Of a stretch of DNA of 64,000 nucleotides, positions 61,987 to 64,000 are shown piece by piece (the stretch's first letter is position 1; each line of letters starts with the position of its first letter). Source of the DNA: Streptomyces phaeofaciens (GTDB lineage Bacteria; Actinomycetota; Actinomycetes; Streptomycetales; Streptomycetaceae); NCBI RefSeq assembly GCF_014648915.1, contig NZ_BMSA01000003.1, forward strand, positions 124,001 through 188,000. The letters are read 5' to 3'. The translations under genes and the position numbers were made by a program. The notes under the pieces were generated by a model that had not been told where the DNA came from, ran no database searches, and worked only from the letters and a program-made list of their open reading frames with translations.

Positions 61987-63492
61987 CTACACCTCCATGG
62001 CCTCTCGGATCGCCGTCCAGGCGTCCGGCACCTGAGCCTCGACGGCCGCCGACCGCCGCTCCTCGCGGCCGAAGAGCAGCCCGTACGTGAAGGTGTTCTC
62101 CCCCGCCGCGTGCGCCACGGCGGACAGCTCGCGCAGGGTGGTGCGGGCCATCACGCTGTCCTGGTGGTCGCCGAGCAGGCCCTGGAGCGACTTCATGGAC
62201 TTGACCAGGGTCTTGGCCGCACCGCCGAGGGCGGGGACGGCGGCCTCGGCCGCGTAGCGGGTGCGCTTGGCCTTCTTGCGGGCCTCGTGCAGCGCGAGGT
62301 CGCGGTCGGCGCCGGGCGGCCGCTCGACGGCCTCCTCGATCAGCGCGGCCACCTTCCCGAAGTCCTTGCGTACGGCCTTGGGGAGCACCTTCTCCGGCTT
62401 CCCGGCGGCCGCCTTGCGCACCGGCGGATCCGCGACCAGGGCGTCCAGGGTGTCGAGGAGGGTCAGATAGCGCGCGGAGTCCAGGGCGCCGAGCAGCCGG
62501 CGGCGCGATCCGCCGTAGCCGGCCTTGGCCCAGGTGTGCAGGCGCTCGGAGACGGGGCCGTCGACCAGGGTGGCGGGCAGTTCGCCGAGCCCCGCGGCGA
62601 GCCGCTCGGCCAGCACCTCCTGGTCGCGGCCCACGCCCAGTTCCCCGGCGAGCCACTTCAGCTCGTCGGCGATCGGGTCGGTGACCTCCCGGTCGAGGAC
62701 CGTCCCGAACGAGCGGAAGGTGCTGCGCAGCCGCCGGGTGGCGACCCGCATGTCGTGCACGGACTCCTCGGCGTCCCGGCGCACGGCCGGGTCCAGCGCC
62801 ACGATCGCGTCCCGCTGGGCGCGGACGTACGCCAGGACGTGGTCGCCGGCGGTGACGGGCTCGCCGGGCCCCTCGTCCTTGGGCTTCGGATGCCCGCCCT
62901 TGGTCTCGGCGAGCGCCCGCGCCAGCTTCGAGGGGGACTTCGAGGGCCGTACGCCCGCCTTGCGCAGCCGCTTGTCCACCTTGTCCAGGAAGGCCGGGTC
63001 ACCGCCGTCGGCCAGCTCGACCTCGATCTCGGTCCACTGGGTGCGGCCCTTCCCGCCGAACAGCCGCTCCGCCCGTACGGTGTCGACTCCGACCTCGGCG
63101 AGCTGCCGGCCGTCGGCGTCGACGAGGTCGTGCACGTCCCGCGCGGAGCGCAGCCGCACCACGGGCACCAGTTGCCCTTCGCGCACCCGGGCGCGGACCA
63201 GTCCGGCGAGTTCTTCGGGGAGGTCGTCGCAGAGCGGGACCTGGATCTCGTCCCGGACTCCCGGTCCGACCGGGAGTTTCAGATGCCAGCCGGCGTCGGA
63301 GCCGCCGGTCCTGCGGCGCAGGGTGATCGAAGCCGCGGCCAGGCGCAGGTCCGAGGTGTCGTAGTAGGTCGCGTCGAGTTCTGCGGTGCCTTTGTCGAGG
63401 ACGTCCGCCACCTGGGGAACGCCGGTCAGGTCGGGCAGCCCACTGTCATCGGATTCGTACTTGCGCTCGATCTCGCGTTTCGTCTCCGCCAT
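61987..63492 (-). CDS. CYTH-CHAD domain protein
   Basis: 501 residues from the ATG at 63492. The N-terminal CYTH domain begins ETKREIERKYE (EIERK signature) and contains RRRTGGSDAGWHLKLP and RTQWTEIEVELADG, acidic and basic residues of the triphosphate tunnel. The C-terminal CHAD domain (residues ~230-490) is helical with conserved histidines: AEESVHDMRVATRRLRSTFRS and HEARKKAKRTRYAAEAAVP. CYTH proteins hydrolyse or bind triphosphates; CHAD binds polyphosphate granules. The substrate is unknown. Single gene, 115 bases from the radical SAM gene start. Confidence 0.93.
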   Translation of the reverse strand: MAETKREIERKYESDDSGLPDLTGVPQVADVLDKGTAELDATYYDTSDLRLAAASITLRRRTGGSDAGWHLKLPVGPGVRDEIQVPLCDDLPEELAGLVRARVREGQLVPVVRLRSARDVHDLVDADGRQLAEVGVDTVRAERLFGGKGRTQWTEIEVELADGGDPAFLDKVDKRLRKAGVRPSKSPSKLARALAETKGGHPKPKDEGPGEPVTAGDHVLAYVRAQRDAIVALDPAVRRDAEESVHDMRVATRRLRSTFRSFGTVLDREVTDPIADELKWLAGELGVGRDQEVLAERLAAGLGELPATLVDGPVSERLHTWAKAGYGGSRRRLLGALDSARYLTLLDTLDALVADPPVRKAAAGKPEKVLPKAVRKDFGKVAALIEEAVERPPGADRDLALHEARKKAKRTRYAAEAAVPALGGAAKTLVKSMKSLQGLLGDHQDSVMARTTLRELSAVAHAAGENTFTYGLLFGREERRSAAVEAQVPDAWTAIREAMEV

Positions 63493-63512
63493 GAATTGAA
63501 TCTAGTCGCACT

Positions 63513-63543
63513 CGGGCCCGGAGGGCAGTACCCACCGGGCCCG
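63513..63543 (-). terminator. Terminator after rodA
   Basis: CGGGCCCGG and CCGGGCCCG pair over 9 bp around a 13-base loop, 54 bases beyond the rodA stop. No T-tract. Confidence 0.6.
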
Positions 63544-63596
63544 AATGGCCGTGAAACACCGGCGGACGCCGAGGTGTCGGCGTCCTGTCCGGCTCG

Positions 63597-64000
63597 CTAC
63601 GCGGACATCGGCCGCTGCACGCGAATGGACTGCAACAGCCCTATCGCGACCCACACCGCGAACATCGACGATCCGCCGTAGGACACGAACGGCAGCGGAA
63701 GACCCGTCACCGGCATGATGCCGAGGGTCATGCCGATGTTCTCGAACGACTGGAACGCGAACCACGCCACGATCCCGGCGGCCACGACCGTGCCGTACAG
63801 CTCGGTCGTCTCGCGGGCGATCCGGCAGGCGCGCCACAGGACCACGCCCAGCAGCAGGACGATCAGCCCCGCGCCGACGAAGCCCAGTTCCTCGCCCGCG
63901 ACCGTGAACACGAAGTCCGTCTGCTGCTCGGGCACGAACTGACCGGTGGTCTGCGAACCGTGGAACAGGCCCGAGCCGGTCAGACCGCCCGAGCCGATCG
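63597..64000 (-). CDS. rodA: Rod shape-determining / SEDS protein RodA, C-terminal 133 residues (runs off the right edge)
   Basis: The visible part ends a SEDS glycosyltransferase: GEELGFVGAGLIVLLLGVVLW, FQSFENIGMTLGIMPVTG, LPLPFVSYGGSSM and WVAIGLLQSIRVQRPMSA. The FENIGM-PVTGLPLPFVSYGGS block is the classic signature of FtsW/RodA/SpoVE. SEDS proteins polymerise peptidoglycan glycan strands with a class B PBP; here the sfr/RodA type near mre genes is expected from remembered gene order. The gene starts beyond 64000 and is not broken. It is followed by a GC hairpin terminator. Confidence 0.93.
   Translation of the reverse strand, partial: IGSGGLTGSGLFHGSQTTGQFVPEQQTDFVFTVAGEELGFVGAGLIVLLLGVVLWRACRIARETTELYGTVVAAGIVAWFAFQSFENIGMTLGIMPVTGLPLPFVSYGGSSMFAVWVAIGLLQSIRVQRPMSA

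Overview
The window is high-GC actinobacterial chromosome and almost certainly Streptomyces. Coding frames show a strong third-position GC bias. The gene order leuS, rsfS, nadD, proA, proB, obgE, rpmA, rplU, rne, rodA matches, from memory, the SCO2571-SCO2607 stretch of S. coelicolor. Most genes lie on the minus strand. The exceptions are a two-gene redox unit, an M48 peptidase, a pyruvyltransferase-like gene, a DUF397 gene with an upstream remnant, and an acetyltransferase.

Layout, left to right. (1) 1-5.1 kb: 5' part of leuS with a leucine leader peptide and attenuator, then a divergent pair encoding a membrane haem-type protein and a NuoF-like/ferredoxin fusion. (2) 5.1-6.2 kb: two identical tRNA-Ala(GGC) genes flanking two tiny zinc-ribbon-type genes. 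(3) 6.2-17.1 kb: conserved housekeeping block (phosphatase, rsfS, LytR_C protein, nadD, two small membrane proteins, M48 peptidase, two paralogous membrane proteins, proA, proB). (4) 17.2-27.1 kb: surface-glycopolymer locus with pyruvyltransferase, GT2, CDP-glycerol-type polymerase, a fused CDP-ribitol synthase/reductase, a sulfotransferase and a Tat-exported PhoD. (5) 27.2-29.4 kb: obgE-rpmA-rplU. (6) 29.5-44.0 kb: accessory island with a Uma2 nuclease, an anti-sigma-type ATPase, a decayed XRE/DUF397 pair, an SMI1/KNR4 immunity-type gene, a 2,320-residue RHS polymorphic toxin with a HINT release domain and HNH-like tip, a LamG protein and an FG-GAP protein. (7) 44.2-52.9 kb: polysaccharide operon whose dehydrogenase, oxidoreductase, aminotransferase and N-acetyltransferase match the WbpA/WbpB/WbpE/WbpD route to a diacetamido-uronic acid sugar nucleotide, with two glycosyltransferases and a GT-C-like membrane protein. 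(8) 53.4-64 kb: a giant RNase E/G, two linked radical-SAM-family genes separated by an internally repetitive membrane-associated protein, a CYTH-CHAD protein and the 3' end of rodA.

How the genes work together. Regions 4 and 7 look like two halves of a cell-wall glycopolymer pathway: ribitol- or glycerol-phosphate backbone, pyruvylation, sulfation and an amino-uronic acid. PhoD is a plausible turnover enzyme for it. Region 6 looks like a secreted toxin system: the toxin tip is released by the HINT domain, neutralised by the protein encoded 15 bases downstream, and may be presented with the LamG and FG-GAP surface proteins encoded upstream. The least characterised unit in the conserved part is the 2.1-5.0 kb redox pair. 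Its NuoF-like subunit lacks one of the four cysteines of the usual N3 cluster and carries its own ferredoxin domain.

All calls come from reading the sequence and from remembered family motifs. No database search was run.
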